From assembly GCA_016794595.1 (NCBI GenBank), contig JAEUJN010000012.1, forward strand, positions 1 through 64,000: a stretch of 64,000 nt of DNA, given 5' to 3'. Below the pieces are notes generated by a model. It was not told the DNA's origin. It worked only from the letters and a program-made list of their open reading frames with translations, and ran no database searches. Below are positions 53,353 through 62,738 of this stretch, in pieces (the stretch's first letter is position 1; every line of letters begins with the position of its first letter). The translations under genes were made by a program, and so were the position numbers. The stretch comes from Kineosporiaceae bacterium (lineage in GTDB: Bacteria > Actinomycetota > Actinomycetes > Actinomycetales > Kineosporiaceae).

Positions 53353-54138
53353 GTGACCGCACTCGCAGCCCGGCGGCGACACCCGCTGGCGACAGCGATC
53401 CTGGTGATGATCGGCCTGATCGTCACCGGCGTCCTGTACGCCGCGGCGACGTCCGGGAAAGCCGCCGCCGCTGTGTCCGCAGCGGATGAGATCGAGGCCG
53501 GCAAGAAGCTGTTCCTGGCCAACTGCTCCACCTGCCACGGCCTGAACGCCGAGGGACGCCGCAACGCGCCGTCCCTGGTCGGCGTAGGCGCCGCCGCGGT
53601 CGACTTCCAGGTCGGCACCGGCCGCATGCCGATGGCCGCCACCGGCCCCCAGGCGCCCAAGGTCTCGCCGGTGCGCTACACCCAGGACGAGATCAAGGCG
53701 ATGGCGGCCTACGTCGCCTCCCTCGGCCCCGGCCCGGCCATCCCGAGTGCCGAGGACGTGGATCCGGCCAAGGGCGATGTCGCCATGGGCTCGCTGATCT
53801 TCCGCACGAACTGCGCGATGTGTCACAACTTCGCCGGTAAGGGCGGCGCCCTCACCCGCGGCAAGTACGCCGCGGGCCTCGAGGGAGTGACCCCCGAGCA
53901 CATCTACGAGGCGATGGTCACCGGCCCGCAGTCCATGCCGGTCTTCACCGACCAGACGATCAGCCCCGAGAACAAGCGGGACATCATCGCCTTCCTGCAG
54001 TCGGTCGAGGAGGCTCCGGCTCCCGGTGGTCTGAGCCTGGGCTCGTTCGGCCCCGTGACCGAGGGCCTGGTCGCCTGGCTCGCCGGGTTGGGCCTGCTGG
54101 TTGGTTGCGCCGTGTGGTTGGGAGCCAAGTCATCGTGA
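53353..54138 (+). CDS. qcrC: Diheme cytochrome c subunit of bc1 complex
   Basis: 261 residues. An N-terminal signal anchor (about 10-30), two class I heme c sites, CSTCH and CAMCH, each followed by a distal Met region (GRMPMAA and SMPVFTD), and a C-terminal membrane span (LVAWLAGLGLLVGCAVWLG). The double heme replaces soluble cytochrome c and hands electrons directly to the oxidase. GTG start has GGAGATG about 9 nt upstream. Its stop overlaps the qcrA start by 4 bp. Confidence 0.95.
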   Translation: MTALAARRRHPLATAILVMIGLIVTGVLYAAATSGKAAAAVSAADEIEAGKKLFLANCSTCHGLNAEGRRNAPSLVGVGAAAVDFQVGTGRMPMAATGPQAPKVSPVRYTQDEIKAMAAYVASLGPGPAIPSAEDVDPAKGDVAMGSLIFRTNCAMCHNFAGKGGALTRGKYAAGLEGVTPEHIYEAMVTGPQSMPVFTDQTISPENKRDIIAFLQSVEEAPAPGGLSLGSFGPVTEGLVAWLAGLGLLVGCAVWLGAKSS

Positions 54139-55172
54139 GTGAGAACCAGAACCTTCCCGACGTTGCCCGGGAGGACGGCCACGGAACCGTGGCGGTCTCC
54201 CAGCGATTCGACAACCCCGGTCTGCCGCCTCATCGGCAGCGGGTCACCGACATCGACGCCGCGGCGGCCAAGCGAGCGGAGCGGCAGGTCGCCACGCTGT
54301 TCGGCCTGTCCGGCGTGGGCACGATCCTGGCCCTGGTGGCCTACTTCGCGCTCCCGTACGACCTCGAGGCGGGCTACATCGAGCACCTCGGGCAGGTGAA
54401 GCTGTCCAACGCCCTGATCGGGGTGGGCCTGTTCATCGCCCTCTTCGGGATCGGTGCCGGTGCCGTGCACTGGGCCAAGACGCTCATGCCGGACGAGGAG
54501 CGGGTGGAGGAGCGCCACGAACTCCGTGGCTCCGACGAGGACCGCGCTGCGGCCCTGGGCATCCTCAGTGAGGGCGCGGAGGAGGCCGGTCTGGGACGGC
54601 GTCCGCTCATCCGCAACTCCCTGATCGGCGCCATGGCGCTGGCCCCCCTCCCCGCGGTGGTCCTGTTGCGCGACCTCGGCCCGATGCCCGAGGCCAAGCT
54701 GTCCGAGACCATCTGGAAGAAGGGGACGCCGCTGGTCCGCGACCCCGAGGGCGGCAAGCTCAAGGCGTCCGACCTGGTCAACGGCTCCGTGGTGCACGTG
54801 CTGCCGGAGGGCCTCGAAGAGACCGAACACCCGCTCAACGAGAAGGCCAAGGCGCCCGTCCTGCTCATTCGGCTGGACCCTGAACTGCTCGACGAGGCGT
54901 CGTCGGCCGGAGCCTATGAAGGCATCGTGGCCTACTCCAAGATCTGCACGCACATGGGGTGCCCGGTGGCCTTGTACGAGCAGCAGACGCATCATTTGTT
55001 GTGTCCCTGCCACCAGTCCACTTTCGACCTGCGGCAGAACTGCAAGGTGATCTTCGGCCCGGCGCGGCGTCCGCTGCCACAGCTGCCGATCACCGTTGAC
55101 GAGGAGGGCTACCTGGTGGCCGCCGATGGGTTCCACGAGGCCGTTGGGCCGAGCTTCTGGGAGCGAGGATGA
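54135..55172 (+). CDS. qcrA: Rieske iron-sulfur subunit of bc1 complex
   Basis: 345 residues. Three N-terminal spans (about 65-85, 98-120, 170-190), a hallmark of actinobacterial Rieske proteins, then the soluble [2Fe-2S] domain with CTHMGC and CPCHQS. SSAGAYEGIVAYSKICTHMG and FDLRQNCKVIFGPARRPLPQLPI fit the fold. It passes electrons from menaquinol to the diheme cytochrome. GTG 54135 overlaps qcrC. ATG of qcrB overlaps its own stop. Confidence 0.95.
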   Translation: MSENQNLPDVAREDGHGTVAVSQRFDNPGLPPHRQRVTDIDAAAAKRAERQVATLFGLSGVGTILALVAYFALPYDLEAGYIEHLGQVKLSNALIGVGLFIALFGIGAGAVHWAKTLMPDEERVEERHELRGSDEDRAAALGILSEGAEEAGLGRRPLIRNSLIGAMALAPLPAVVLLRDLGPMPEAKLSETIWKKGTPLVRDPEGGKLKASDLVNGSVVHVLPEGLEETEHPLNEKAKAPVLLIRLDPELLDEASSAGAYEGIVAYSKICTHMGCPVALYEQQTHHLLCPCHQSTFDLRQNCKVIFGPARRPLPQLPITVDEEGYLVAADGFHEAVGPSFWERG

Positions 55173-56809
55173 CCACCACCACGACCGCGAAGAAGGCCGG
55201 AAGCCTGGCCAACTGGACCGACGAACGGCTCGGCGCCAGCAAGGGGGTCAAGTTCCTCGCCCGGAAGATCTTCCCCGACCACTGGTCGTTCATGCTGGGT
55301 GAGGTGGCGCTCTACAGCTTCATCATCCTGCTGCTGACCGGGGTGTTCCTGTCCCTGTTCTACATTCCGAGTGCCGGTCACACGGTTTACGACGGGGTCT
55401 ACGCACCCCTGGTCAACCAGCAGGTGTCGGAGGCCTATGCCTCGACCGTGGGCATCTCCTTCGACGTCCGCGGCGGTCTGCTCATGCGGCAGATCCACCA
55501 CTGGGCGGCCCTGGTCTTCGTCGCCGCGATGACCGTGCACATGTTCCGGGTGTTCTTCACCGGCGCGTTCCGCAAGCCGCGTGAGCTGAACTGGGTCATC
55601 GGGTGCGTCCTGGTGCTGCTGGGCATCGTCGAGGGCTTCCTCGGCTACTCACTGCCCGACGACCTGCTCTCCGGCACCGGCATCCGGATCGCCTCGAGCA
55701 TCATCCTGGCGATTCCCGTGGTCGGCTCGTACCTGAGCTTCTTCCTGTTCGGGGGCGAGTTCCCGGGCGAGTCCTTCATCCCGCGGATCTACACCATCCA
55801 CGTGCTGCTGCTGCCGGCCATCTTCCTGGCCCTCATCGGTGCGCACCTGGTGATGCTGGTCATCCAGAAGCACACCCAGTACCCCGGTCCCGGCCGCACC
55901 AACACCAACGTCGTCGGCTACCCGCTCTTCCCGGTGTACACAGCCAAGGCCGGCGGGTTCTTCTTCATCGTCTTCGGCGTCATCACCCTGCTGTCGGCGC
56001 TGGTGACGATCAACCCCATCTGGGCCTATGGCGGGTACGACCCGTCGCCGGTGACCGCCGGCTCCCAGCCCGACTGGTACATGGGCTTCATGGACGGCGC
56101 GGTCCGGTTGATGACCGGCTGGGGTGAGTTCACGGCGTTCGGCTTCACCTGGTCGTTCAACATCCTCATCCCGGCGCTGCTGATCCCGGGACTGATGACC
56201 ATCCCGCTGATCCTCTACCCGTGGATCGAGCAGTGGGCGACCGGCGACCGCCGCGAGCACCACCTGCTCGACCGTCCGCGCAACGTCCCCACCCGGACCG
56301 CGCTCGGCGCCATGGGCATCACGTTCTACATCCTGCTGTGGATCAGCGGCGGTAACGACATCATGGCCACGGTCCTGCGGCTGTCGATCAACGACATCAC
56401 CCTGACCCTCCGTGTGTTGATCTTCATCCTGCCGCCGGTGGTCTACATCGTGACCAAGCGCATCTGCCTCGGAATGCAGCGCAAGGACCGGGACAAGGTG
56501 CTGCACGGTCGTGAGACCGCAGTCATCGTCCGCACCGAGTCCGGTGAGTACTTCGAGGTGCACGAGCCCCTCGACGAGTACAAGCGCTGGAACCTCGTGC
56601 AGCACGAGACGCACGAGCCACTCGCCGAGCTCCCCTCGGAGGACGCCAACGGCGTCCGCCGGCCGGGCGCCGGGTCCGGGTGGAAGCGTCGGCTGTCGAA
56701 GTTCTACTTCGAACAGCGCGTGGAGCCGGTCACCCCGGCCGAGCTCGCGGCCGCGCACCACGACCACCACGGTCACGAGGCGATCGAGGCGACGTCAGCT
56801 CACCACTGA
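55169..56809 (+). CDS. qcrB: Cytochrome b subunit of bc1 complex
   Basis: 546 residues, the long actinobacterial form. Heme ligand histidines lie in RQIHHWAALVFVAAMTVHMFRV and IYTIHVLLLPAIFLALIGAHLVMLV. SLPDDLLSGTGIRIASS and the PDWYMGFMDGAVRLMTGW quinone-site region follow. Eight or nine spans, then a ~110-residue cytoplasmic tail. Menaquinol oxidation occurs here; this subunit is the target of Q203-type inhibitors in mycobacteria. Last gene of the operon, followed by a strong hairpin. Confidence 0.96.
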   Translation: MTTTTTAKKAGSLANWTDERLGASKGVKFLARKIFPDHWSFMLGEVALYSFIILLLTGVFLSLFYIPSAGHTVYDGVYAPLVNQQVSEAYASTVGISFDVRGGLLMRQIHHWAALVFVAAMTVHMFRVFFTGAFRKPRELNWVIGCVLVLLGIVEGFLGYSLPDDLLSGTGIRIASSIILAIPVVGSYLSFFLFGGEFPGESFIPRIYTIHVLLLPAIFLALIGAHLVMLVIQKHTQYPGPGRTNTNVVGYPLFPVYTAKAGGFFFIVFGVITLLSALVTINPIWAYGGYDPSPVTAGSQPDWYMGFMDGAVRLMTGWGEFTAFGFTWSFNILIPALLIPGLMTIPLILYPWIEQWATGDRREHHLLDRPRNVPTRTALGAMGITFYILLWISGGNDIMATVLRLSINDITLTLRVLIFILPPVVYIVTKRICLGMQRKDRDKVLHGRETAVIVRTESGEYFEVHEPLDEYKRWNLVQHETHEPLAELPSEDANGVRRPGAGSGWKRRLSKFYFEQRVEPVTPAELAAAHHDHHGHEAIEATSAHH

Positions 56810-56825
56810 GGCCTCGCCGCACTCA

Positions 56826-56865
56826 CGCCAGTGGGGCCCGGACAACCGTCCGGGCCCCACTGGCG
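56826..56865 (+). terminator. Very strong hairpin after qcrB
   Basis: A perfect 18-bp stem (56826-56843 with 56848-56865), loop AACC, followed by TTCT. It ends the ctaE-qcrCAB transcript. Confidence 0.85.
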
Positions 56866-57120
56866 TTCTCGGTGAGACATCGACGTCACAACGGAGGGGT
56901 GCGCTCCCCCTCGCCTCGGGTGGCACTCCCCCGGTCCAGCTGATGCGCCCCGTTGAGCCAATTGTCCCGGAGACGACGCGCTGACCGGTGTCGGACCAGC
57001 CTCTCCCAGCCGAGAGGTCTCCACGAGCTCTTCAACCGAGACCTGTCGACGAGCTGGGGCAGCTCAGTGTGCGCACCGGATGCTGCGAACGCCTTGGGCA
57101 GGACGAGGCTCGCGCCCCCT

Positions 57121-57162
57121 CGTGATCATGCACTTCCGAATAGTCGAAAGTGCATGATCACG
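57121..57162. repeat. Perfect 15-bp inverted repeat
   Basis: CGTGATCATGCACTT (57121-57135) and AAGTGCATGATCACG (57148-57162) with a 12-nt spacer. Relatively AT-rich against its surroundings. A REP/MITE-like element or cruciform is possible. Confidence 0.7.
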
Positions 57163-57198
57163 CGAGTGACTCTGTTCGCCGGCGCCGGAAGCCCCTGA

Positions 57199-57268
57199 CC
57201 CGGACGGGCAGCCACCCCAGCCCGGATGGGCAACACCCGAGCACCTGATCCCGGATGGGCAGCACCCC
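57199..57268 (+). repeat. Three direct repeats CCCGGAYGGGCARCACCC
   Basis: Copies start at 57199, 57221 and 57250, the first with an extra C. Purpose unknown. Confidence 0.55.
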
Positions 57269-57336
57269 GAGGTTTCGCTGACCGGTGTGACCCTCCCAGC
57301 GGCCCAACAGTGGCCCGCCAGTAGCCCTCAGGAGCC

Positions 57337-58584
57337 TCAGGCGGCCGCGTAACGGTCGAACGACATGTTCCACTCCGTGTACCCGTTGCCCCACTCCAGG
57401 GCCCGTGGAGAGCCTGTGAAGACCACGACGTCACCCACCAGGGAGTTGTCGTACAGCCACCGGGCGTTGGCGGTGCTCATGCCTGTGCACCCGTGGCTGA
57501 CGTTGGCCCGGCCCTGTGATCCGACCGACCACGGCGCTGCGTGCAGGTACTCCCCGCTGTAGGTCAGGCGGAGCGCCCAGTTGACCAGCAGGTTGTAGTA
57601 GTCGGGATCGTTCTTGTCCGTCCCCAGGGTCGAGGCGTCCATCCTGACCTGGGACTCGCGGCTCATCACAACCTTGATCCCGTTCCGGGTGCGGAACCCG
57701 GACTTCCCCGTGGTCACCGGCATCGTCTTCACGACCTCGTCGCCGCGCTTGACCGTCATGGTGTGCTTGGCGGTGTCGACCGTCATGATCTGGGACCGTC
57801 CGACCGAGAAGGTGCTGGTCGTGGTGCGCTTCCCCCAGACCCCGTCGGCCAGCTCGACCTTGGACATCGCCGCGGTCACCTTGACCTTCGTCCCCGCGGG
57901 CCAGTACACCCGTGGGCGCCAGTGAACCTCGGTAGAGGAGAACCACCGCCAGGCGCCCTCGACGGACGGCGTGCTGTCCACTGTCAGGGCAGCCTCGGCC
58001 GCCTCCTTGTTCTTCACCGGCTGGGAGAACACCACCACCACGGGCATGCCCACCCCGACCGTCCAGTCGTCACCGGGGATCAAGGTGGTGGAGACCAGAC
58101 GATTGGCGCGCACCGTGCTGAAAGTGGAGGACGCCTTCACCACCGTGCCGTCCTCCCCGATGCCATCGGCAGCCAGGGTGTAGGTCGTGCCCGGGGCGAG
58201 AGCCTCGGTCAGCTTCCAGCTGCCGCCGGCGTCCAGGGTGCCCTGAAGCTGTTTGCCGTCCCGAGCGGTCAGCCGGACCCGGCTCAATCGCCCGCCCACC
58301 ACGTCGACGGTGACCGGGCGGTCAGGTCGAACCTCCTGAGAGCCAGCTGCCGGAGAGAGCGACAGCAGGGCAGGGGCCGCGGCCCGCTCGCCGTCGGCCG
58401 CCCCGCTCTCGGAGGGAGAGCCCCCGGACGGTGCCACCACATGGGCCACGGTGGCTCCCGGTGAGCTCCCGACACTGGGCTGGGCGGATCCCGCGTCGCA
58501 TCCGGACACGACCAGCGCAGCCCCCACCAGGGCTGCCATGACCGCGGGCTGGAACCTCGTGCGCACCTGTTGTTCTCCAGTCAT
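57337..58584 (-). CDS. L,D-transpeptidase lipoprotein with Ig-like domains
   Basis: 415 residues from ATG 58584. A lipoprotein signal ends in lipobox VVSGC, so it is anchored outside the membrane after a Ser/Gly-rich linker. Two Ig-like domains (about 80-175 and 180-265) precede the YkuD catalytic domain (about 270-400), with His and the catalytic Cys366 in NVSHGCTGMSTANARWLY. It forms 3-3 crosslinks in peptidoglycan, as LdtMt2 does. Inserted between the two cytochrome operons, convergent with qcrB. Confidence 0.9.
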   Translation of the reverse strand: MTGEQQVRTRFQPAVMAALVGAALVVSGCDAGSAQPSVGSSPGATVAHVVAPSGGSPSESGAADGERAAAPALLSLSPAAGSQEVRPDRPVTVDVVGGRLSRVRLTARDGKQLQGTLDAGGSWKLTEALAPGTTYTLAADGIGEDGTVVKASSTFSTVRANRLVSTTLIPGDDWTVGVGMPVVVVFSQPVKNKEAAEAALTVDSTPSVEGAWRWFSSTEVHWRPRVYWPAGTKVKVTAAMSKVELADGVWGKRTTTSTFSVGRSQIMTVDTAKHTMTVKRGDEVVKTMPVTTGKSGFRTRNGIKVVMSRESQVRMDASTLGTDKNDPDYYNLLVNWALRLTYSGEYLHAAPWSVGSQGRANVSHGCTGMSTANARWLYDNSLVGDVVVFTGSPRALEWGNGYTEWNMSFDRYAAA

Positions 58585-58724
58585 CCCGTTCGAGGAACGC
58601 GTGAACCCGTCCTGGTCCGCACGTCCTCCGCCGTTTCTTCCAGGACGTCCCCCGACGACGCTGGGTTGCACCAGGGGGTTCGGCAGTTCGGCCCTCCCAG
58701 ATTACGGGAGGCCGCCAAAACGCC

Positions 58725-58766
58725 GATCGGTGGCACACCGGCATCCAGGCCGACATGCCACCGATC
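58725..58766 (-). terminator. Intrinsic terminator after ctaF
   Basis: An 11-bp stem (58725-58735 with 58756-58766) and a 20-nt loop. On the minus strand it is followed within 4 nt by TTTT, a classic pattern. Confidence 0.7.
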
Positions 58767-58780
58767 ACCGAGTGCGGGGT

Positions 58781-59182
58781 TCAGTGAGCGAACTCCCCAC
58801 GGTAGTACTCGAACACCCAGCCGATCAGCGCGACCGCCGCCAGCGGAACGCCGATGATGAACAGCCACCATCCCGCGGCGAGGCCGGCGAACACACACGC
58901 GGCCGCCAACCCGAGCGGCATCGGCCACCACGAGTAGGGAGCGAACACGCCGTACTCTCCGGCTCCCTGGTGGATCTCACCCAGCGGGTCGTCCTCCGGC
59001 CGGGCGTCGATGTGCTTGGCCGTGTAGGCCAGGTAGGCACCGATCATCAGCGACATGCCGCCGGTGAGATAGAGCGCCAGGAAGCCGAGCGGCTCGTTCC
59101 ACTTGGTCATGAATCCGTAGACCGTGCCCACCGGGATGTAGAGCAGTCCCAGATAGACGAACAGTCGCGTCTCGACCTTCAC
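58781..59182 (-). CDS. ctaF: Cytochrome c oxidase subunit IV
   Basis: 133 residues with four spans (about 9-28, 34-55, 89-108, 109-127), the actinobacterial subunit IV. METRLF-like start [32 protein letters not shown] and the [21 protein letters not shown] segment are characteristic. It is a structural part of the aa3 oxidase in the bc1-aa3 supercomplex. It overlaps ctaD by 4 bp and ends the ctaCDF operon. Confidence 0.93.
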   Translation of the reverse strand: MKVETRLFVYLGLLYIPVGTVYGFMTKWNEPLGFLALYLTGGMSLMIGAYLAYTAKHIDARPEDDPLGEIHQGAGEYGVFAPYSWWPMPLGLAAACVFAGLAAGWWLFIIGVPLAAVALIGWVFEYYRGEFAH

Positions 59183-60912
59183 GGACGGTCACCTTCGATC
59201 GTGGGGTCCTGGACATCCGCCGGGCCCAGCACCTGGGCAAGGACGGTGTCATCCGGTGCGGTGACGGCAGCGGCGGCGGCCTCGGGATGGTGCAGGTCGA
59301 AGGCAGGACGCTCACTACGGATTCGCGGCAGGGAGTGGAAGTTGTGCCGCGGCGGCGGGCACGAGGTCGCCCACTCGAGCGAGGAGCCGTACCCCCACGG
59401 GTCGTCGACGGTCACCTTGGCGCCCTTGGACTGGGTGACGTAGATGTTCCACATGAACGGCAGGAAGCTCAACGCCAGAATCCCGGCGCCGATCGTCGAG
59501 ACCTGGTTCTCGAACTGGAAGCCCTCCGTGGGCAGATAGTCGGCGTACCGACGCACCGCACCCTCCACCCCGATCCAGTGCTGGATCAGGAAGGTGGTGT
59601 GGAAGCCGATGAAGGTCAGCCAGAAGTGCCACTTGCCCAGGCCCTCACCGAGCATGCGACCGGTCATCTTCGGCCACCAGTAGTAGAACCCGCCGTACAT
59701 GGCGAACACCACGGTGCCGAAGATCGTGTAGTGGAAGTGGGCCACGATGAAGTAGGTCTCGCCCACGTGGAAGTCCACCGGGGGCGTGGCGAGCATGATG
59801 CCGGTGACCCCGCCGAAGAGGAACGTCACCAGGAAGCCGAGCACCCACAGCATCGGGGTCTCGAAGGTGATCGACCCTCGCCACATGGTGCCGATCCAGT
59901 TGAAGAACTTCACCCCGGTCGGGACGCCGATCAGCATGGTCATGAAGGCGAAGAACGGAAGGTTGACCTGACCGGTGTAGTACATGTGGTGCGCCCACAC
60001 GGCCATGGAGAGGCCGGCGATCGCGATCGTGGCGAAGATCAGGCCCTTGTAGCCGAAGATCGGTTTGCGACTGAAGGTGGGGATGATCTCCGAGACGATG
60101 CCGAAGAACGGCAAGGCCAGGACATACACCTCAGGATGGCCGAAGAACCAGAACAAGTGCTGCCACAGGATCGGGCCACCACTCTCGGGTTCGAACAGTT
60201 GCGCCCCGAACCGCCGGTCAGCGCCCAGCCCGAGCAGCGCGGCCGCCAGGGGCGGGAAGATCATGATGACCAGCACCGAGGTGATCAGGATGTTCCAGGT
60301 GAAGACCGGCATCCGGAACATGGTCATGCCCGGTGCGCGCATGCAGACGATCGTGGTGATGAAGTTGACCGCGCCCAGGATCGTGCCGAAACCACCGAGT
60401 GCCAGACCGAAGATGCCCAGGTCGGCGCCGATGCCGGGGGTGTAGGTCGAATTGGACAGCGGCGGGTAGAGGAACCACCCGAAGCCTGGGGGGCCCTGCG
60501 GCACCAGGAAGCTGGTCGCGGCGACCAGACCGCCGAACAGATAGAACCAGTAGGCCAGCATGTTCAGCCGCGGGAACGCGACGTCCGGTGCACCGATCTG
60601 CAACGGCATCACCGCGTTGGCCCAGCCGCTGAACGCCGGGGTGGCGAACAGCAGCAGCATGATCAGGCCGTGCATGGTGAAGAACTGGTTGTACTGCTCC
60701 TTGCTGATGAACACCTGCATCCCGGGCGCCCACAGCTCCGCCCGGATGACCAGGGCGAGCAGGCCGCCGATGGCGAAGAAGAACATCGCCGTCGCGAGGT
60801 ACAGGTTGCCGATCACCTTGTGGTCGGTGGTGGTCATCCACCGCACGGCCAAGGTGCCTCTGCCGGGCCGCGGGGGGGCCAGACTCGTGGGGGGCTGGGC
60901 GATCGCGGTCAT
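59179..60912 (-). CDS. ctaD: Cytochrome c oxidase subunit I
   Basis: 577 residues with twelve spans. Heme a and a3-CuB ligands are visible: [32 protein letters not shown] (CuB His and crosslinked Tyr), WAHHMYYTG, and [13 protein letters not shown] for the heme ligands. It reduces O2 to water and pumps protons. In M. tuberculosis ctaD is elsewhere; here it lies between ctaC and ctaF. 4-bp overlaps with both neighbours. Confidence 0.97.
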   Translation of the reverse strand: MTAIAQPPTSLAPPRPGRGTLAVRWMTTTDHKVIGNLYLATAMFFFAIGGLLALVIRAELWAPGMQVFISKEQYNQFFTMHGLIMLLLFATPAFSGWANAVMPLQIGAPDVAFPRLNMLAYWFYLFGGLVAATSFLVPQGPPGFGWFLYPPLSNSTYTPGIGADLGIFGLALGGFGTILGAVNFITTIVCMRAPGMTMFRMPVFTWNILITSVLVIMIFPPLAAALLGLGADRRFGAQLFEPESGGPILWQHLFWFFGHPEVYVLALPFFGIVSEIIPTFSRKPIFGYKGLIFATIAIAGLSMAVWAHHMYYTGQVNLPFFAFMTMLIGVPTGVKFFNWIGTMWRGSITFETPMLWVLGFLVTFLFGGVTGIMLATPPVDFHVGETYFIVAHFHYTIFGTVVFAMYGGFYYWWPKMTGRMLGEGLGKWHFWLTFIGFHTTFLIQHWIGVEGAVRRYADYLPTEGFQFENQVSTIGAGILALSFLPFMWNIYVTQSKGAKVTVDDPWGYGSSLEWATSCPPPRHNFHSLPRIRSERPAFDLHHPEAAAAAVTAPDDTVLAQVLGPADVQDPTIEGDRP

Positions 60913-61823
60913 TCGTTGCTCCCGGACGCGGGTTCGAGGGTCTGGGTGTTCCCCGGGACGGCGCCGCCGCCCGGACGGGTGTCGCTACGGCTCAAGCCGC
61001 TCTCCAGCTGGCCGACGTTGCCCTTGGCCTTCAACTCGGCCATGTGAGCGTCGAACTCGGACTGCGAGACCACCTTGACGTTGAACAACATCTCGGAGTG
61101 GTACTCACCGCAGAGCTCGGTGCACTTGCCGATGTAGGTGCCCTCCTTCTGCGGCACGACCTGGAACCGGTTGGTCACGCCGGGGATGTTGTCCATCTTG
61201 TAGAGGAAGGCCGGCACCCAGAAGGAGTGGATGACGTCGCGGGCCTGGAGGATGAACTCCACCCGCTTGCCGACCGGCAGGTAGATGTTCGGGATCTCGG
61301 CCTCCGGGGCGGGGGTCCCGTCGAGCTCGGTCTGCAGACCGACCTCGTAGACGTCCGCGTCCGGGTAGTTGATGTCCCAGCTCCACTGCTTGCCGATCAC
61401 GTTCACGTGCACGTCGGGCGTCGCCGAGGTGTCGTTGATCTCGGACTGGTACTGAGCCGTGTAGTAGAAGAGGACGCCGATCATCATCAGCGGGATGATC
61501 GTGTACATGATCTCGAGCGGGATGTGATAGCGGATCTGATCCGGCAGACCGGTGTCGCCGCGGCGACGGCGGTAGGCGATCACGCACCAGATGATCAGGC
61601 CCCACACCAGGACACCGACCGCCATCGCGGCGATCCACGAGCCGACCCAGATGTTGGTGATCTTCTCGGTCTGGTTCGTGGTGTCGGTCTCCCCCGGCAG
61701 CCACAGCCGAGGCCACGGACTGTCGGCTCCGCAGCCGGACAACACGACCAGGAGGGGGAGCATGACCAGTGCGACTCGGCGACTGGTGCCGCGACGGAGG
61801 CGGCTTTCCTTGTGCGAGAGCAA
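60909..61823 (-). CDS. ctaC: Cytochrome c oxidase subunit II
   Basis: About 304 residues. A lipoprotein-type signal ends in VVLSGC, then two spans (about 61-83 and 102-122) and the extracytoplasmic CuA domain with [12 protein letters not shown] (ligand Cys and His) and the WSWDINYPD aromatic region for electron entry. It takes electrons from QcrC. TTG 61823 is chosen since GGAAAGG lies 6 nt upstream; GTG 61838 and GTG 61868 are alternatives. A minus-strand TAGTGT at 61898-61903 may be the -10. Confidence 0.93.
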   Translation of the reverse strand: MLSHKESRLRRGTSRRVALVMLPLLVVLSGCGADSPWPRLWLPGETDTTNQTEKITNIWVGSWIAAMAVGVLVWGLIIWCVIAYRRRRGDTGLPDQIRYHIPLEIMYTIIPLMMIGVLFYYTAQYQSEINDTSATPDVHVNVIGKQWSWDINYPDADVYEVGLQTELDGTPAPEAEIPNIYLPVGKRVEFILQARDVIHSFWVPAFLYKMDNIPGVTNRFQVVPQKEGTYIGKCTELCGEYHSEMLFNVKVVSQSEFDAHMAELKAKGNVGQLESGLSRSDTRPGGGAVPGNTQTLEPASGSNE

Positions 61824-62019
61824 CGTCGGCCTTTCCACGAAAGCTGGCCCGGTCGGCACACAGGGCACCCGCCGGGGACACGATCCCTGCGGCGCTCACA
61901 CTAGCGCCTGAGCCCTCGGTCGTTGAGACGCGTCCGAACAGAAACGCCGCGGGTGCCGCCAGCGTCGCCGAGCGGTCGAGCCGTCGGCATCACCCACCGG
62001 CCGGCCTGGCAGGCCAGGT

Positions 62020-62706
62020 TCACGCCGGGCGGAGCGGCCCGTGCGGCCAACGGGCCGGCGGACAGTCCAGGGCGGCGTCCAGACGCCGAAGGTAGTCCTC
62101 TCGTGTGATCTCGGTCACGCCGAGGCTGCACAGGTGTGGCGTGGCCCATTGGACGTCGATCAGCCGCCGCCGATCCTCGTCCCGACGCAGGATCTCGACC
62201 AGCCCGAGCAGCGCGACCTTGGAGGCATCCCGCTCCCGGTGGAACATCGACTCCCCGGCGAACAGCCCCCCGATCGCCACCCCGTACACCCCGCCCACCA
62301 GTCGATCCCCCCGCCAGCACTCGATCGAGTGGGCCCACCCCAGGGTGTGCAGCCGGCGGTAGGCACGAACGATCTCCTCGGTGATCCAGGACCCCGGGCG
62401 CGCGGGGTCGGCGCACCCGGCCACCACCTGCTCGAAAGCGGTGTCCACACGCAGGTCGAACCGGCGCACCGAGGCCCGCAGCGAGCGGGAGACGTGGAAG
62501 TCACCCGGGCGCAGGACACCCCGTGGGTCGGGTGACCACCACCCGATCGGCGAGGCGCCCCCCTCCCCCAGTCCCATCGGGAACAGCCCCGCGCGGTAGG
62601 CACCCAACACCGTGTCCGGACTCAGGTCGGCGCCGACCGCCACCAGGTCCTGCCCTGGCTCCGCCGTCCGCACGACCTCGGCGAATCGGTATCGGACCGC
62701 GCCCAT
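62020..62706 (-). CDS. aat: Leucyl/phenylalanyl-tRNA-protein transferase
   Basis: 228 residues, typical for Aat of the N-end rule pathway, which adds Leu or Phe to proteins with N-terminal Arg or Lys to mark them for ClpS-ClpAP/ClpCP. Motifs are GADLSPDTVLGAYRAGLFPM, PIGWWSPDPRGVL, HVSRSLRASVRR, HTLGWAHSIECWRGDRLVGGVYGVAIGGLFAGESMFHRERDASKVAL and IDVQWATPHLCSLGVTEI. It follows adoK by 32 bp on the same strand. Confidence 0.95.
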   Translation of the reverse strand: MGAVRYRFAEVVRTAEPGQDLVAVGADLSPDTVLGAYRAGLFPMGLGEGGASPIGWWSPDPRGVLRPGDFHVSRSLRASVRRFDLRVDTAFEQVVAGCADPARPGSWITEEIVRAYRRLHTLGWAHSIECWRGDRLVGGVYGVAIGGLFAGESMFHRERDASKVALLGLVEILRRDEDRRRLIDVQWATPHLCSLGVTEITREDYLRRLDAALDCPPARWPHGPLRPA

Positions 62707-62738
62707 CCGACCGGTCGAGGACCCCACGCCCGTTCGGC

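Larger units (their letters stand above)
56866..57336. other. Intergenic gap with repeats, qcrB to L,D-transpeptidase
   Basis: About 470 bp without a supportable gene between convergent operons. It contains a perfect 15-bp inverted repeat (57121-57162) and three direct copies of CCCGGAYGGGCARC (57199-57268). The rest shows no coding pattern. Confidence 0.6.

Noticed and set aside
57121-57162. Phage or integrative-element attachment site at the inverted repeat
   Set aside because: No integrase, tRNA gene or duplicated core was seen in the window.
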